Positions 34,501 to 42,288 of a stretch of DNA of 64,000 nt are shown one piece after another. The first letter of the stretch is position 1, and every line of letters begins with the position of its first letter. This DNA is from Variovorax paradoxus. GTDB lineage: Bacteria; Pseudomonadota; Gammaproteobacteria; Burkholderiales; Burkholderiaceae_C. The notes below the pieces were generated by a model. That model was not told where the DNA came from. It did not search any database and was given only the letters and a program-made list of their open reading frames with translations. The translations under genes and the position numbers were made by a program. Location of the stretch: contig NZ_CP045644.1 in NCBI RefSeq assembly GCF_009498455.1, positions 2,731,001 to 2,795,000 of the forward strand, in the 5' to 3' direction.

Positions 34501-34665
34501 GGCGCGGGCTCGGGCAGCCAGACCGCGATCGGCACCGGTGTGTTCGGTGGCGTGCTTGCAGCGACGGCGCTGGGCATCTTCTTCGTGCCGCTGTTCTACC
34601 TGCTGGTGAAGCGCTTGGCCGCAAGGCTGATGGGGCGCAAGGCGGGCGCTGAGCAAGTGGCCTGA
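31537..34665 (+). CDS. RND multidrug efflux pump, HAE1 family (AcrB/MexB type)
   Basis: Protein of 1042 residues, full length for the family. It starts with GTG at IANFFIQRPVFAWVIAILIM, has 12 membrane helices in two repeats, periplasmic porter/docking loops (LPVSQYPDIAPPTVVVSANY) and the proton-relay pair in helix 4 (GLLVDDAIVVVENVERVMHE). The second half has the matching YFQVGLLATIGLSAKNAILI. It expels hydrophobic or amphiphilic compounds by proton antiport, together with the upstream adaptor. An outer-membrane factor is not encoded next to it, so it must borrow one from elsewhere. A hairpin with T run (34681-34707) follows. Confidence 0.93.
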   Translation: MIANFFIQRPVFAWVIAILIMLAGGVAIRTLPVSQYPDIAPPTVVVSANYPGASAQAVENSVTQVLEQQLKGIDGLMYFKSTSSSAGWAEISVTFRQGIDPDTAQVQVQNKVSQATSRLPQAVQQQGVTVAKSQNNFLLIVALYDETGQRTDTDIADWMASNLRDPISRVDGVGSVQAFGAAYAMRIWLDPHRLASYQLMPSDVTAAIAAQNTQVSVGEIGARPSAPTQHLNATVTALSRLQTPDQFKGIVLKTQADGAVVRLGDVARVEIGSESYAETTRLNGHPAAGSAVMLAPGANALTTASAVKARIAELERSLPAGLRVAYAEDTTRFVRISIQSVIRTLLEAIALVVVVMFLFLQNWRATVIPAITVPVVLLGTFGVLAAFGYSINVLTLFGMVLAIGLLVDDAIVVVENVERVMHEEGLDAKAATIQSMKEITGALVGIAVVVSAVFLPMAFFGGSVGVIYRQFSVTIIASMVLSVVVAIVLIPALCARLLKPGVPPRTRGFLGAFNRRFDAAQGGYVSVLGRILRKPLRFTAVYVAIVAGMGLLYLSLPGGFLPEEDQGSVMVIATLPAGATSGRTDEVNRAIEKHFLETEKDTTDTIFTLTGWSYSGSGQNMGMAFVSLKDWSERASADKRAHAIVERAGKALARQQRDAEVFGMVPPPIEGLGESNGFEFWLQDISGMGAERLLQARETLVREANKDKRLQSVRANSVAGTPQLQVDIDQLKASALRLSLDDVNTTLGIAWGGSYVNDFIDRGRVKRVYVQADAPYRSAPDDISQWFVRGSTGAMTPFSAFATTRWAQGASQLERYNGVPAVQIQGAAAQGISSGTAMAAIESLAKQQSGTGQAWSGLSYQERLSGGQAPLLFALSILVVFLCLAALYESWSVPVSVMLVIPLGVLGAVIAAALRGLSNDIYFQVGLLATIGLSAKNAILIIEFAEAALRRGVPLLEAVAEGARLRLRPILMTSLAFLAGVIPLALATGAGSGSQTAIGTGVFGGVLAATALGIFFVPLFYLLVKRLAARLMGRKAGAEQVA

Positions 34666-34680
34666 GGCCATCGCTGCGAA

Positions 34681-34707
34681 AGGCCGTGAAGCTTTTTTGA
34701 CGGCCTC
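34681..34707 (+). terminator. Hairpin after the RND pump gene
   Basis: AGGCCGT and ACGGCCT form a 7-bp stem around a loop holding a run of six T. The T run is in the loop rather than after the stem, so termination is likely but not certain. Confidence 0.4.
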
Positions 34708-34747
34708 GCCGGAACAGCGCTTTCGGCAGGGTAGAATTCAAGGCTGC

Positions 34748-34824
34748 GCGGCTGTAGCTCAGTTGGATAGAGTACTTGGCTACGAACCAAGGGGTCGTGG
34801 GTTCAATTCCTGCCAGCCGCACCA
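34748..34824 (+). tRNA. tRNA-Arg (anticodon ACG), first copy
   Basis: A 77-nt cloverleaf with acceptor GCGGCTG/CAGCCGC, anticodon arm CTTGG-CTACGAA-CCAAG and encoded CCA. The anticodon ACG is read as inosine-CG and serves CGU/CGC/CGA. An identical second copy lies at 35655-35731, on the other side of the HU gene. Confidence 0.95.
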
Positions 34825-34831
34825 TCTCTCG

Positions 34832-34866
34832 AATAGCCTGGAAGGGTTTCTCTTCCAGGCTATTTT
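34832..34866 (+). terminator. Rho-independent terminator after first tRNA-Arg
   Basis: A 13-bp stem (AATAGCCTGGAAG / CTTCCAGGCTATT) with a 7-base loop, followed by T residues, eight bases after the tRNA. Confidence 0.85.
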
Positions 34867-34927
34867 CGTTTGGGGCCCTCGCAGAGAGGGTTTCGCTGCC
34901 CGCATTCGCTGCGCGGCACGCGCCCAC

Positions 34928-34950
34928 AAAAAAACCGCCCGAAGGCGGCT
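34928..34950 (-). terminator. Rho-independent terminator after the HU gene
   Basis: On the minus strand, a CCGCC/GGCGG stem with a TTCG tetraloop is followed by seven T. It lies 64 bases past the HU stop codon. Confidence 0.8.
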
Positions 34951-35013
34951 TCTTGACGTCGATACAGACACCTGCCAGGCCAAGCCTGCGCAGCCGTCGT
35001 CGCACCGCAAGTC

Positions 35014-35439
35014 TTACTTCTTCTTGGCGACAGCCTTCTTGGCGGGAGCCTTGGCGACGACTGCCTTGGTGACAGCTGCCTTCGTAACAGCAGCCTTCTT
35101 GGGAGCGGCGGCCTTCTTGGCAGCGGGTGCAGCAGCGGCCTTTTCAGCCTTGCGCTTGGCAGCCTTGGGATCGATGGCGGCCTTGAAGGCAGCGCCGGCG
35201 ACGAACTTCGGCACCTTGGTGGCGGCGATCTTGATCTTGGTGCCGGCTTGGGGGTTGAAGCCCGAGCGTGCAGCGCGTGCGACTTGCTTGAAAGTACCGA
35301 AGCCGACCAGCTGGACCGAGTCGCCCTTCTTCACGGCAGCGACGACGCTGCTGGTGATCGTTTCGAGCACGCGTGCGGCCTCGGCCTTGCTCAGGTTGTG
35401 GGTGGTGGCGATCTTCTCGACCAGTTCGATGCGGTTCAT
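35014..35439 (-). CDS. hup: HU-type DNA-binding protein with histone-H1-like tail
   Basis: Protein of 141 residues. Residues 1-92 are a normal HU/IHF fold (MNRIELVEKIATTHNLSKAE, the GFGTFKQVARAARSGFNPQA hinge and arm, then IAATKVPKFVAGAAFKAAI). The last 45 residues are almost pure Lys/Ala/Pro with repeats such as KKAAAPKKAAVTKAAVTKA, like the C-terminal tail of eukaryotic histone H1. It compacts and bends DNA in the nucleoid. The ribosome site is AAGGAAT. It is flanked by identical tRNA-Arg genes on the opposite strand. Tailed HU proteins are known from several betaproteobacteria; the tail probably raises non-specific DNA affinity. Confidence 0.9.
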   Translation of the reverse strand: MNRIELVEKIATTHNLSKAEAARVLETITSSVVAAVKKGDSVQLVGFGTFKQVARAARSGFNPQAGTKIKIAATKVPKFVAGAAFKAAIDPKAAKRKAEKAAAAPAAKKAAAPKKAAVTKAAVTKAVVAKAPAKKAVAKKK

Positions 35440-35615
35440 TCAGTATTCCTTGGATGGTATGGCGCCGTGTTGCCTACGGCGGCCCAGGCTGTTCGGGGCG
35501 GGGCGGAGTGTACCGGGTCGGATGGGCCTCTTTGGCGCAGCGTGGGCGAGATGCGTCACAACAGGCCTCATTGCGGGCTGCTTTCGTTGGCATTTTCAGC
35601 TTTCGATCACAAAGG

Positions 35616-35644
35616 TTTGGAGGCGAGAAAAAACACGCTATAAT
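35616..35644 (+). promoter_or_regulatory. Sigma-70 promoter of the second tRNA-Arg
   Basis: TTTGGA (35616-35621) and a perfect TATAAT (35639-35644) with 17-bp spacing, ending 10 bases before the mature tRNA. Confidence 0.7.
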
Positions 35645-35654
35645 CGAAAGCTGT

Positions 35655-35731
35655 GCGGCTGTAGCTCAGTTGGATAGAGTACTTGGCTACGAACCAAGGG
35701 GTCGTGGGTTCAATTCCTGCCAGCCGCACCA
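35655..35731 (+). tRNA. tRNA-Arg (anticodon ACG), second copy
   Basis: Identical over 77 nt to the copy at 34748-34824, including encoded CCA. It has its own promoter and terminator. Confidence 0.95.
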
Positions 35732-35737
35732 CTCTTC

Positions 35738-35771
35738 AAGGGTTAGCTCGTTTTTCGAGCTAACCCTTTTT
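35738..35771 (+). terminator. Rho-independent terminator after second tRNA-Arg
   Basis: A 13-bp stem (AAGGGTTAGCTCG / CGAGCTAACCCTT) with a T5 loop and a T tail. It also separates the tRNA from the convergent nuclease-like gene. Confidence 0.85.
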
Positions 35772-35800
35772 CTTTGGCCGGTCATTGCGCCGGGCTCGCA

Positions 35801-36361
35801 TCAAGGACGCGCCGGCCGCGCGTCCTTCCAGAGGCCGGCCCGCTTGGCCTTCGCTTCTTCCTCCGCGAATTCGTACTGCCCGCGCTCCTGGGGCGACAGG
35901 CGCTGCGCCTGCGCGGGCTGCCAGCGCGCCAATCCGACAGTCAGCAATGCCAGGCCTGCGTCGAGCGTCCTCGGGCCGCTGGGCGCCGAGTCCGGCGTCA
36001 CCATCACGCGGCAGATGCGTTCGCGGGTGTGCGATGTGGGATCGTCGCAGTCGACGTCCGCCGGCTTCAGGCGGACCATGTCGTGCATCTTCTGTCGGGC
36101 CTGGTCTGCGAAGGGCTGCCCGGGCTTCGGTGCCTCGATGCCCTGCAGGCGCACGAGACGCCACGCGTCGGCACTGGCCGCGTCGCCGCAACGGGCGGTC
36201 ACGGTGTCGCCGCCGTGGATGCTGACGACGAAGCAGGTCTGCGTTCTGGCGCGAGCGCTGAAGGGAAGAAAGACCAGCATGCTGGCAAGGGCCGCGAGCG
36301 CGCACAAATGAAGCCTCGCCGAGGCATGGCGACGGTGTGGGAAATGTCCGATGGCGATCAC
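35801..36361 (-). CDS. Secreted thermonuclease-like (SNase) protein
   Basis: Protein of 186 residues with GTG start (CAGGAG ribosome site) and a signal sequence of about 39 residues. The SNase domain shows GGDTVTARCG (the catalytic-site Asp), RLVRLQGIEAPKPGQPF and ERICRVMV (the second active-site Arg). In S. aureus nuclease the loop reads VDTPE; here it is IEAPK, so Asp40 is Glu and the general-base Glu43 is Lys. Catalysis may therefore be weak or lost. The protein is probably periplasmic. Divergent from greB. A decayed relative lies at 7109-7340. Confidence 0.8.
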   Translation of the reverse strand: MIAIGHFPHRRHASARLHLCALAALASMLVFLPFSARARTQTCFVVSIHGGDTVTARCGDAASADAWRLVRLQGIEAPKPGQPFADQARQKMHDMVRLKPADVDCDDPTSHTRERICRVMVTPDSAPSGPRTLDAGLALLTVGLARWQPAQAQRLSPQERGQYEFAEEEAKAKRAGLWKDARPARP

Positions 36362-36459
36362 GGGGGCTCCTGTCTCCTGGACATTGCGGTTGCGGCAAAC
36401 TCACCGGCTTGTAGGGCGCGGCAAGGGCGCCCAGTATTTCCGATTTGAAGGGCTCTGCA

Positions 36460-37041
36460 TTGAACAAGGCATTCACCAAGGAGTCGGACGCCGATGCGGA
36501 CGACGACGATGACGGCGCAGGTGGCGCGATGCCCCCGCTGCCGGCCGGCAGCAAGAACTACATCACGCCCGAAGGCTACGCGCGCCTGCGAGACGAACTG
36601 CTGCAACTGATGGACGAGGAGCGCCCCAAGGTCGTCGAGGCCGTGCACTGGGCCGCGAAGAACGGCGACCGCTCCGAGAACGGCGACTACCTCTACGGCA
36701 AGAAGCGCCTGCGCGAGATCGACCGGCGCATCCGCTTCCTCGGCAAGCGGCTCGAGATCGCGGAGATCACCGACCCGTCGGTGCACCACGGGCGCGACCA
36801 GGTCTTCTTCGGTGCCACGGTCCGCTATGCCGACGAGACCGGCGAGGAGCGCAGCGTCACGATCCTCGGCATCGACGAGGCCGAGAGCGCCAAGTCGGAG
36901 GTCAGCTGGATTTCCCCGATCGCACGTGCGCTGCTCAAGGCGCGCGAAGGCGACGTGGTGAAGCTCATCACGCCCGGCGGGGCGCACGAGGTGGAGATCC
37001 TGTCGGTGAGCTACCCGGCGCCGCGCACGTCGGCGAGCTGA
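36460..37041 (+). CDS. greB: Transcript cleavage factor GreB
   Basis: Protein of about 193 residues. After an acidic leader (LNKAFTKESDADADDDDDG) comes the GreA/GreB coiled coil (NYITPEGYARLRDELLQLMD ... NGDRSENGDYLYGKKRLREI, with the tip acidic pair in DRSENGDY) and the C-terminal FKBP-like domain. It rescues backtracked RNA polymerase by stimulating transcript cleavage. I take the TTG at 36460 as start, since GAAGGG precedes it at the right distance and the family begins (M)NKAFTKESD; a TTG at 36445 is possible. Its stop is nine bases from the convergent spoT gene. Confidence 0.92.
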   Translation: MNKAFTKESDADADDDDDGAGGAMPPLPAGSKNYITPEGYARLRDELLQLMDEERPKVVEAVHWAAKNGDRSENGDYLYGKKRLREIDRRIRFLGKRLEIAEITDPSVHHGRDQVFFGATVRYADETGEERSVTILGIDEAESAKSEVSWISPIARALLKAREGDVVKLITPGGAHEVEILSVSYPAPRTSAS

Positions 37042-37050
37042 CGAAGAAGG

Positions 37051-39294
37051 TCAGGGCGCCGGAATCGTCCGCGCCGCGGTCAGCACCGACGCGGTCCGCC
37101 GCGCAGCGCGCAGCACGGCGTCGAGGTGCGAACGGTCGCGCACCGCGATCACGAAGCGAAGGTCGGTCGAGTCCTGCGGGGTCTCGTCGGCCATTTCCAC
37201 GTGGGTGATGTCGGCTTCGGCGTCGGCCAGGGTGGCCGCCACGCGGGCCAGCACGCCCTTGTCGTTGCGGACGGTGATGACCACGCCGGTCTCGAAGGCA
37301 CGCGTGGGCTCGTCGGCCCATTCGACCGCGAAGAAGCGTTCGCTGTCCTTGTTGCGCAGGCGCTGGCCGACGCCGCAGTCGTCGGTGTGCACCACCAGCC
37401 CCTCGCCGTGTCCGAGGTAGCCGACGATCTGGTCGCCGGGAATGGGGCGGCAGCACTGTGCAAAGCGCACCGAAGAGTTCTCGCTGCCATCGAGCGTCAC
37501 CGCGCCCTGTGACACGGCCTCGTGCGAGGTGAAGCGCTCGCGGCTCAGGAGGAGGGCGTCGGGCCGCTCGCCGATCTCGGCCATCAGCGCCATGAGCCGC
37601 TTGGCGACGATGCTCGCGATGCGCTTGCCCAGACCGATGTCGGTCAGCAGCTCGGCGCGGGTGCGGTTGCCGGTGAAGCGCAGCAGCTTCTCCCACAGCG
37701 CCTGGTGTTGTTCGTCTTCCTCGGGCAGCTTGCCGAGGCCTTCGGCACGCAGCGCCTGGGCCAGCAGCTTCTCGCCGAGGCCCTCGGACTCGGCATGCGC
37801 CAGGGTCTTCAGGTAGTGGCGGATCTTGGAGCGTGCCCGGCCGGTGCGCACGAAGCCCAGCCACGCGGGGTTGGGCGTCGACACGGGGGCGGTGATCACT
37901 TCGACCACGTCGCCGTTCTTCAGCTCGGTGCGCAGCGGGACCTGGTCGCCGTTGATGCGCGCGGCCGAGGTGTGGTCGCCGATGTTGCTGTGGATGGCGT
38001 ACGCGAAGTCGACCACCGTGGCGCCGCGCGGCAGCGCCATGATCTGGCTCTTGGGCGTGAAGACGTAGACGGCGTCGGGGAACAGGTCGACCTTGACGTG
38101 GTCCCAGAACTCTGCGGCGTCGCGCGTCTCGTCCTGGATGTCGAGCAGCGACTGCAGCCACTTGGTGCCCAGCCGGTCGTTGCTCGCGGCATTGGGCTCG
38201 GCGGCCTTGTAGAGCCAGTGCGCGGCCACGCCCGATTCGGCCACGACGTGCATGGCCTCGGTGCGCAGCTGGAACTCCACGCTCACGCCGGCTGGCCCCA
38301 CCAGCGTGGTGTGCAACGACTGGTAGCCGTTGAGCTTGGCGATCGCGATGTGGTCCTTGAACTTGCCGGGCAGCGGCTTGTACATCTGGTGCAGGATGCC
38401 CAGGCCCGTGTAGCAGGCGATCACGTTCGGCACGATGAGCCGGAAGCCGTAGATGTCGGTGACCTGCGCGAAGCTCAGGTGCTTTTCTTCCATCTTGCGG
38501 TAGATGGAGTAGAGCGTTTTCTCGCGACCCGCGATGCGCAGCGTCATGCTGGCGGCGGAGAAGGCCGTCTCGACCTCTTTCTGCACCTTCTGGATCAGGT
38601 CGCGTCGTCGTCCGCGGGCCTTGGCGACGGCCTTGGCCAGCGTGGCGTAGCGCCAGGGCTTGAGGTGCCGGAACGACAGGTCCTGCAGCTCGCGGTAGGT
38701 CTGGTTCAGGCCCAGCCGGTGCGCGATGGGGGCGTAGATCTCGAGCGTTTCGCGCGAAATGCGGGCCCACTTTTCGCGCGGCGCATCGGCCAGCGTGCGC
38801 ATGTTGTGCGTGCGATCGGCCAGCTTGACCAGGATGACGCGCACATCGCGCGCCATGGCCAGCAGCATCTTGCGGAAGGACTCGGCCTGGTTTTCTTCGC
38901 GCGTGTTGAACTGCAGCTTGTCGAGCTTGGTGAGCCCGTCGACCAGTTCGGCAACCGGCGCGCCGAAGCGCTCGATGAGTTCCGGCTTGGTGACCCCGCA
39001 ATCCTCGATGGCGTCGTGCAGCAGCGCGGCCATGAGCGCCTGCGCGTCGAGCTTCCACTCGGCGCACTGCGCCGCCACGGCGATGGGGTGGGTGATGTAC
39101 GGCTCGCCGCTGTTGCGCAACTGCCCGAGGTGGGCTTCGTCCGCGAAGCGGTAGGCCCGGCGAACCAGCTCCGTGTCTTCGGGGCTCAGGTAGTCGAGGC
39201 GGGCCGTCAGCGCGGCAAAACTCGCGGCGGCCGCGTTCAGCGCCGCCGGACTCGGTTTCGGCGTGGGGGACGGGGGTTTGGCGACCGCGCTCAT
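37051..39294 (-). CDS. spoT: Bifunctional (p)ppGpp synthetase/hydrolase SpoT
   Basis: Protein of 747 residues, full length. Order of domains: HD hydrolase (THPIAVAAQCAEWKLDAQAL, LLHDAIEDCGVTK, KLADRTHNMRTL), synthetase (YSIYRKMEEKHLSFAQVTDI, AIAKLNGYQSLHTTLVGPAG), TGS (VYVFTPKSQIMALPRGATVV), helical, and C-terminal ACT domain. Because the HD box (HD ... ED) is intact it can degrade as well as make (p)ppGpp, so it is the SpoT/Rel type rather than RelA. The ATG at 39294 is chosen; a GTG at 39303 exists. Follows rpoZ, from which it is separated by a terminator-like hairpin. Confidence 0.95.
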   Translation of the reverse strand: MSAVAKPPSPTPKPSPAALNAAAASFAALTARLDYLSPEDTELVRRAYRFADEAHLGQLRNSGEPYITHPIAVAAQCAEWKLDAQALMAALLHDAIEDCGVTKPELIERFGAPVAELVDGLTKLDKLQFNTREENQAESFRKMLLAMARDVRVILVKLADRTHNMRTLADAPREKWARISRETLEIYAPIAHRLGLNQTYRELQDLSFRHLKPWRYATLAKAVAKARGRRRDLIQKVQKEVETAFSAASMTLRIAGREKTLYSIYRKMEEKHLSFAQVTDIYGFRLIVPNVIACYTGLGILHQMYKPLPGKFKDHIAIAKLNGYQSLHTTLVGPAGVSVEFQLRTEAMHVVAESGVAAHWLYKAAEPNAASNDRLGTKWLQSLLDIQDETRDAAEFWDHVKVDLFPDAVYVFTPKSQIMALPRGATVVDFAYAIHSNIGDHTSAARINGDQVPLRTELKNGDVVEVITAPVSTPNPAWLGFVRTGRARSKIRHYLKTLAHAESEGLGEKLLAQALRAEGLGKLPEEDEQHQALWEKLLRFTGNRTRAELLTDIGLGKRIASIVAKRLMALMAEIGERPDALLLSRERFTSHEAVSQGAVTLDGSENSSVRFAQCCRPIPGDQIVGYLGHGEGLVVHTDDCGVGQRLRNKDSERFFAVEWADEPTRAFETGVVITVRNDKGVLARVAATLADAEADITHVEMADETPQDSTDLRFVIAVRDRSHLDAVLRAARRTASVLTAARTIPAP

Positions 39295-39338
39295 GGCTAT
39301 CACTTTAGCGTGACCGCTCTATGGACGCGTCCAGACGT

Positions 39339-39367
39339 AAAAAAAGCACCGCAATGCGGTGCCTTTT
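39339..39367 (-). terminator. Hairpin between rpoZ and spoT
   Basis: GCACCGC/GCGGTGC with an AAT loop; on the minus strand it is followed by seven T. It lies 21 bases after the rpoZ stop and should reduce read-through from yicC-gmk-rpoZ into spoT. Confidence 0.75.
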
Positions 39368-39387
39368 CGTTGCAGGGCTGCGTCAGA

Positions 39388-39591
39388 TCAGCCCGGCACT
39401 TTCTTGAGCATTTCGATGCCGATCTTGCCTTCGGCGATTTCGCGCAGGGCCGTGACGGCGGGCTTGTTCTTGCTCTCGATCTTGGGCGCGTGGCCTTGGC
39501 TCAGCATGCGCGCGCGGTAGGTCGCGGCGAGAACGAGCTGGAAGCGGTTCGGAATCTGAACGAGACAATCTTCGACGGTGATGCGGGCCAT
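39388..39591 (-). CDS. rpoZ: RNA polymerase omega subunit
   Basis: Protein of 67 residues reading [20 protein letters not shown], then [20 protein letters not shown]. This is the standard RpoZ of betaproteobacteria, a chaperone for beta-prime and the binding site for ppGpp on RNA polymerase. Its position between gmk and spoT is conserved and links polymerase to the stringent response. Confidence 0.97.
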   Translation of the reverse strand: MARITVEDCLVQIPNRFQLVLAATYRARMLSQGHAPKIESKNKPAVTALREIAEGKIGIEMLKKVPG

Positions 39592-39622
39592 GATGAATTC
39601 TTTCGGTCGGTGAGCGGGGATT

Positions 39623-40264
39623 TCAAGGGATGTTCAGTGCGGCGAACGTATCGGCACGTGCTCTGCGCTGTGCGGAATACCGGAGCCGCTGCGCGTGGAC
39701 GATCGCCTTGAGATCGAAAAGTGCGCGCTCAAATAACTCGTTGATTATAACGAAATCGAATTTTCCGGCCTGGGCCATCTCTTCGGCCGCGTTCTTCAGG
39801 CGCAGTTCGATGACCGCCGCGCTGTCTTCGCCGCGCCGCTCAAGGCGGGAGCGCAGCTCTTCCCAGCTGGGCGGGAGGATGAAGATCATGACCGCGTTGG
39901 CAAAGGTCTTGCGGATCTGCAGCGCGCCCTGGAAGTCGATTTCGAGGATCACGTCGGTGCCCAGGGCCACCCGCTCCTCGACCGCCTTCTTCGACGTGCC
40001 GTAGCGGTGGCCGTGCACGTGGGCCCATTCCACGAAGCCGTCGGCCGCAATCAGGGCGTCGAACTCGGTCGGGGAGGCGAAAAAGTACTCCCGGCCGTGC
40101 TTTTCCTGCCCGCGCGGCGGGCGCGTGGTGTGGGAGACCGAGGGCTGAACGGCCGAGTCGAGCTCCATGAGCGCCTTGACCAGGCTCGATTTGCCGGCGC
40201 CGCTGGGCGCGGCGACCACGAAGATATTGCCGGGGTAGTCCATGGGGGGGCTCGTCGTCGTCAT
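39623..40264 (-). CDS. gmk: Guanylate kinase
   Basis: Protein of 213 residues. P-loop [17 protein letters not shown]-binding [20 protein letters not shown], then [20 protein letters not shown] and the lid region with [10 protein letters not shown]. It phosphorylates GMP to GDP. The start overlaps the yicC stop (ATGA). A second start at 40243 ([10 protein letters not shown]) corresponds to the shorter family form. Confidence 0.96.
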   Translation of the reverse strand: MTTTSPPMDYPGNIFVVAAPSGAGKSSLVKALMELDSAVQPSVSHTTRPPRGQEKHGREYFFASPTEFDALIAADGFVEWAHVHGHRYGTSKKAVEERVALGTDVILEIDFQGALQIRKTFANAVMIFILPPSWEELRSRLERRGEDSAAVIELRLKNAAEEMAQAGKFDFVIINELFERALFDLKAIVHAQRLRYSAQRRARADTFAALNIP

Positions 40265-41184
40265 TCGATGTTCTGCACCTGCTCGCGCATCTGTTCGATG
40301 AGGACCTTCATGTCCACGCCGATGCGCGTGAGTTCCAGGGCGGCCGACTTGGAGCCCAGGGTGTTGGCTTCGCGGTGCAGTTCCTGGATTAGGAAATCCA
40401 GCCGCTTGCCGATGTCGCCGCCCTTCTTGAGCAGCCGCTCGATCTCGTCGAGGTGTGAATTCAGCCGCGTGAGCTCTTCCGCCACGTCGATGCGGATCGC
40501 GAAGGCGGTCGCTTCGGTCAGCGCGCGGTCCTGGGCGGCTTCGGGCAGCGTGCCGCCCGTGCCGGCGGTCAGGCCCATGGCCTCCTGCCAGCGCTCCAGG
40601 AAGCGGTTGCGCTGCTGTTCGACCAGCTGCGGCACCAGCGGACCGGCCTGCTGCACCAGGGTGCGCAGCTGGGCCAGGTGGTCTTCGAGCATCTTGGCCA
40701 GCCGGGCGCCTTCGCGCTGGCGGGCCGACATCAGCGCCTCGAGCGCCTTGCCTGCCACGTCGAGCAGGTCGGGGCCCCAGTCGCCGCGCGTGGCGCCGTC
40801 GCCGCCGGCCAGCCGCAGCACGTCGGCCACGCTGAGCTCGCGGGCGCCGGGCAGCCAGGCACGGATGCCGTCCTGCACGCCGTTCAGCCGCTGAAGCAGC
40901 TTGACGGAGGGCTCGACCACGCCCGCCTGGGACGTGTTCTCGATGGCCGCGCGCACTTCGACCTTGCCGCGCTTGAGCTTGGCCGTGAGCAGCTCGCGCA
41001 GCGCGGTCTCATGCTGGCGCAGCTCCTCGGGGAGCTTGAAGGTGAGGTCGAGAAAGCGGCTGTTGACCGAGCGGATTTCGACCCCGAGTCGGCCCGCGGC
41101 GGAGGGCCGTGCATCGGCTTCGGAGTGGCTGCCTGCGGGGCCGTTCTGGCCGCTGGCATAGCCGGTCATGCTGTAAACTGGCAT
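40261..41184 (-). CDS. yicC: YicC-family endoribonuclease / RNase adaptor
   Basis: Protein of 307 residues beginning [12 protein letters not shown] and ending with the conserved DUF1732 part ([40 protein letters not shown]). YicC proteins are RNases or adaptors that act on small RNAs. The linker after [20 protein letters not shown] is longer than usual. First gene of the yicC-gmk-rpoZ operon; divergent from the kinase gene. Confidence 0.93.
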   Translation of the reverse strand: MPVYSMTGYASGQNGPAGSHSEADARPSAAGRLGVEIRSVNSRFLDLTFKLPEELRQHETALRELLTAKLKRGKVEVRAAIENTSQAGVVEPSVKLLQRLNGVQDGIRAWLPGARELSVADVLRLAGGDGATRGDWGPDLLDVAGKALEALMSARQREGARLAKMLEDHLAQLRTLVQQAGPLVPQLVEQQRNRFLERWQEAMGLTAGTGGTLPEAAQDRALTEATAFAIRIDVAEELTRLNSHLDEIERLLKKGGDIGKRLDFLIQELHREANTLGSKSAALELTRIGVDMKVLIEQMREQVQNIE

Positions 41185-41275
41185 TGCGCCTCACTGTGGT
41201 TTTGCTTGCAAGCACCGAGGCGTCGGTACAGCGTTCGCTTGCCGCACCATCGCCTTCGGGCGAAACTCCCGGATT

Positions 41276-42283
41276 ATGTCAAAGGTCAAGCCTACGCCCC
41301 TGTTGCCCGATACGGTCATTGGCGGATATCGCGTCGTTCGCCGGCTTTCCGCGGGTGGTTTCGGCGTGGTCTACCTCGCGATCGACCCGAACGGCCAGCA
41401 GGTGGCCGTCAAGGAATACCTGCCTTCGTCGCTCGCCACGCGGGGGCCCGGCGAGCTCGCGCCGCAGGTGCCGCCCGAGAAGCTGTCGCTGTATCGCCTG
41501 GGGCTCAAGAGCTTCTTCGAAGAAGGCCGCTCGCTCGCGCAAATCTCGCATGCGTCGGTGGTCAGCGTGCTCAATTTCTTTCGCGAGAACGAAACCGTCT
41601 ACATGGTCATGAACTACCTGGAGGGCGCGACCCTGCAGGATTTCGTGGTCACGGCGCGCGACCTGAAACGGCAGAAGGTGTTCCGCGAGTCGACCATCCG
41701 TTCGCTGTTCGACGAAATCCTGCGCGGCCTGCGCATCGTCCACCAGTACAAGATGCTGCACCTGGACATCAAGCCCGCCAACATCTTCGTCACCGACGAC
41801 GACCGCGCCGTGCTGATCGATTTCGGCGCCGCGCGCGAAGTGCTCAGCAAAGAGGGCATCTTCATCCGCCCCATGTATACGCCGGGCTTCGCCGCCCCCG
41901 AGATGTACCGGCGCGATTCGTCGATGGGCCCCTGGACCGACATCTACGCCATCGGCGCCTGCATCTACGCCTGCATGCAGGGCTATCCGCCCAACGACGC
42001 ACCCCGTCGCATCGAGAAAGACCGCCTGAGCCTGTCGCTCTCGCGCCTGCGCGGCGTGTACTCCGACAACCTCATCGAGGTGGTCGAGTGGTGCATGTCG
42101 CTCGACCCGCTCTCGCGCCCGCAGTCGGTGTTCGCGCTGCAGAAAGAACTCAGCCGCGAAGGCGAGCGCCGCTACACCAAGCTCACGGTCGGCGAAAAGG
42201 TGCGCCTGTCGCTCGACAACATCCGCTCCTTCGACAAGAAGAGCCTGCCGCGCGCCGCCGCGCCCACCACCCGTCCGGCCTGA
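41276..42283 (+). CDS. Hanks-type serine/threonine protein kinase
   Basis: Protein of 335 residues consisting only of the kinase domain and a short tail. Motifs: glycine loop LSAGGFGVVYLA, Lys in VAVKEYLP, catalytic loop HLDIKPANI, DFG in DFGAAREV, APE in GFAAPEMY. The RD Arg is replaced (HLD instead of HRD). No membrane or PASTA segment, so it is cytosolic. It lies five bases before a PP2C phosphatase gene, forming a writer-eraser pair for phospho-signalling. The targets are unknown. Confidence 0.92.
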   Translation: MSKVKPTPLLPDTVIGGYRVVRRLSAGGFGVVYLAIDPNGQQVAVKEYLPSSLATRGPGELAPQVPPEKLSLYRLGLKSFFEEGRSLAQISHASVVSVLNFFRENETVYMVMNYLEGATLQDFVVTARDLKRQKVFRESTIRSLFDEILRGLRIVHQYKMLHLDIKPANIFVTDDDRAVLIDFGAAREVLSKEGIFIRPMYTPGFAAPEMYRRDSSMGPWTDIYAIGACIYACMQGYPPNDAPRRIEKDRLSLSLSRLRGVYSDNLIEVVEWCMSLDPLSRPQSVFALQKELSREGERRYTKLTVGEKVRLSLDNIRSFDKKSLPRAAAPTTRPA

Positions 42284-42288
42284 TCGAC

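Noticed and set aside
32614..34671. A 685-codon minus-strand frame inside the RND pump gene
   Set aside because: Arg/His/Gln-rich antisense shadow of a well-conserved pump gene.
37522..39711. A 729-codon open frame on the plus strand inside spoT and rpoZ
   Set aside because: It is antisense to two highly conserved genes and has no domain or ribosome site.
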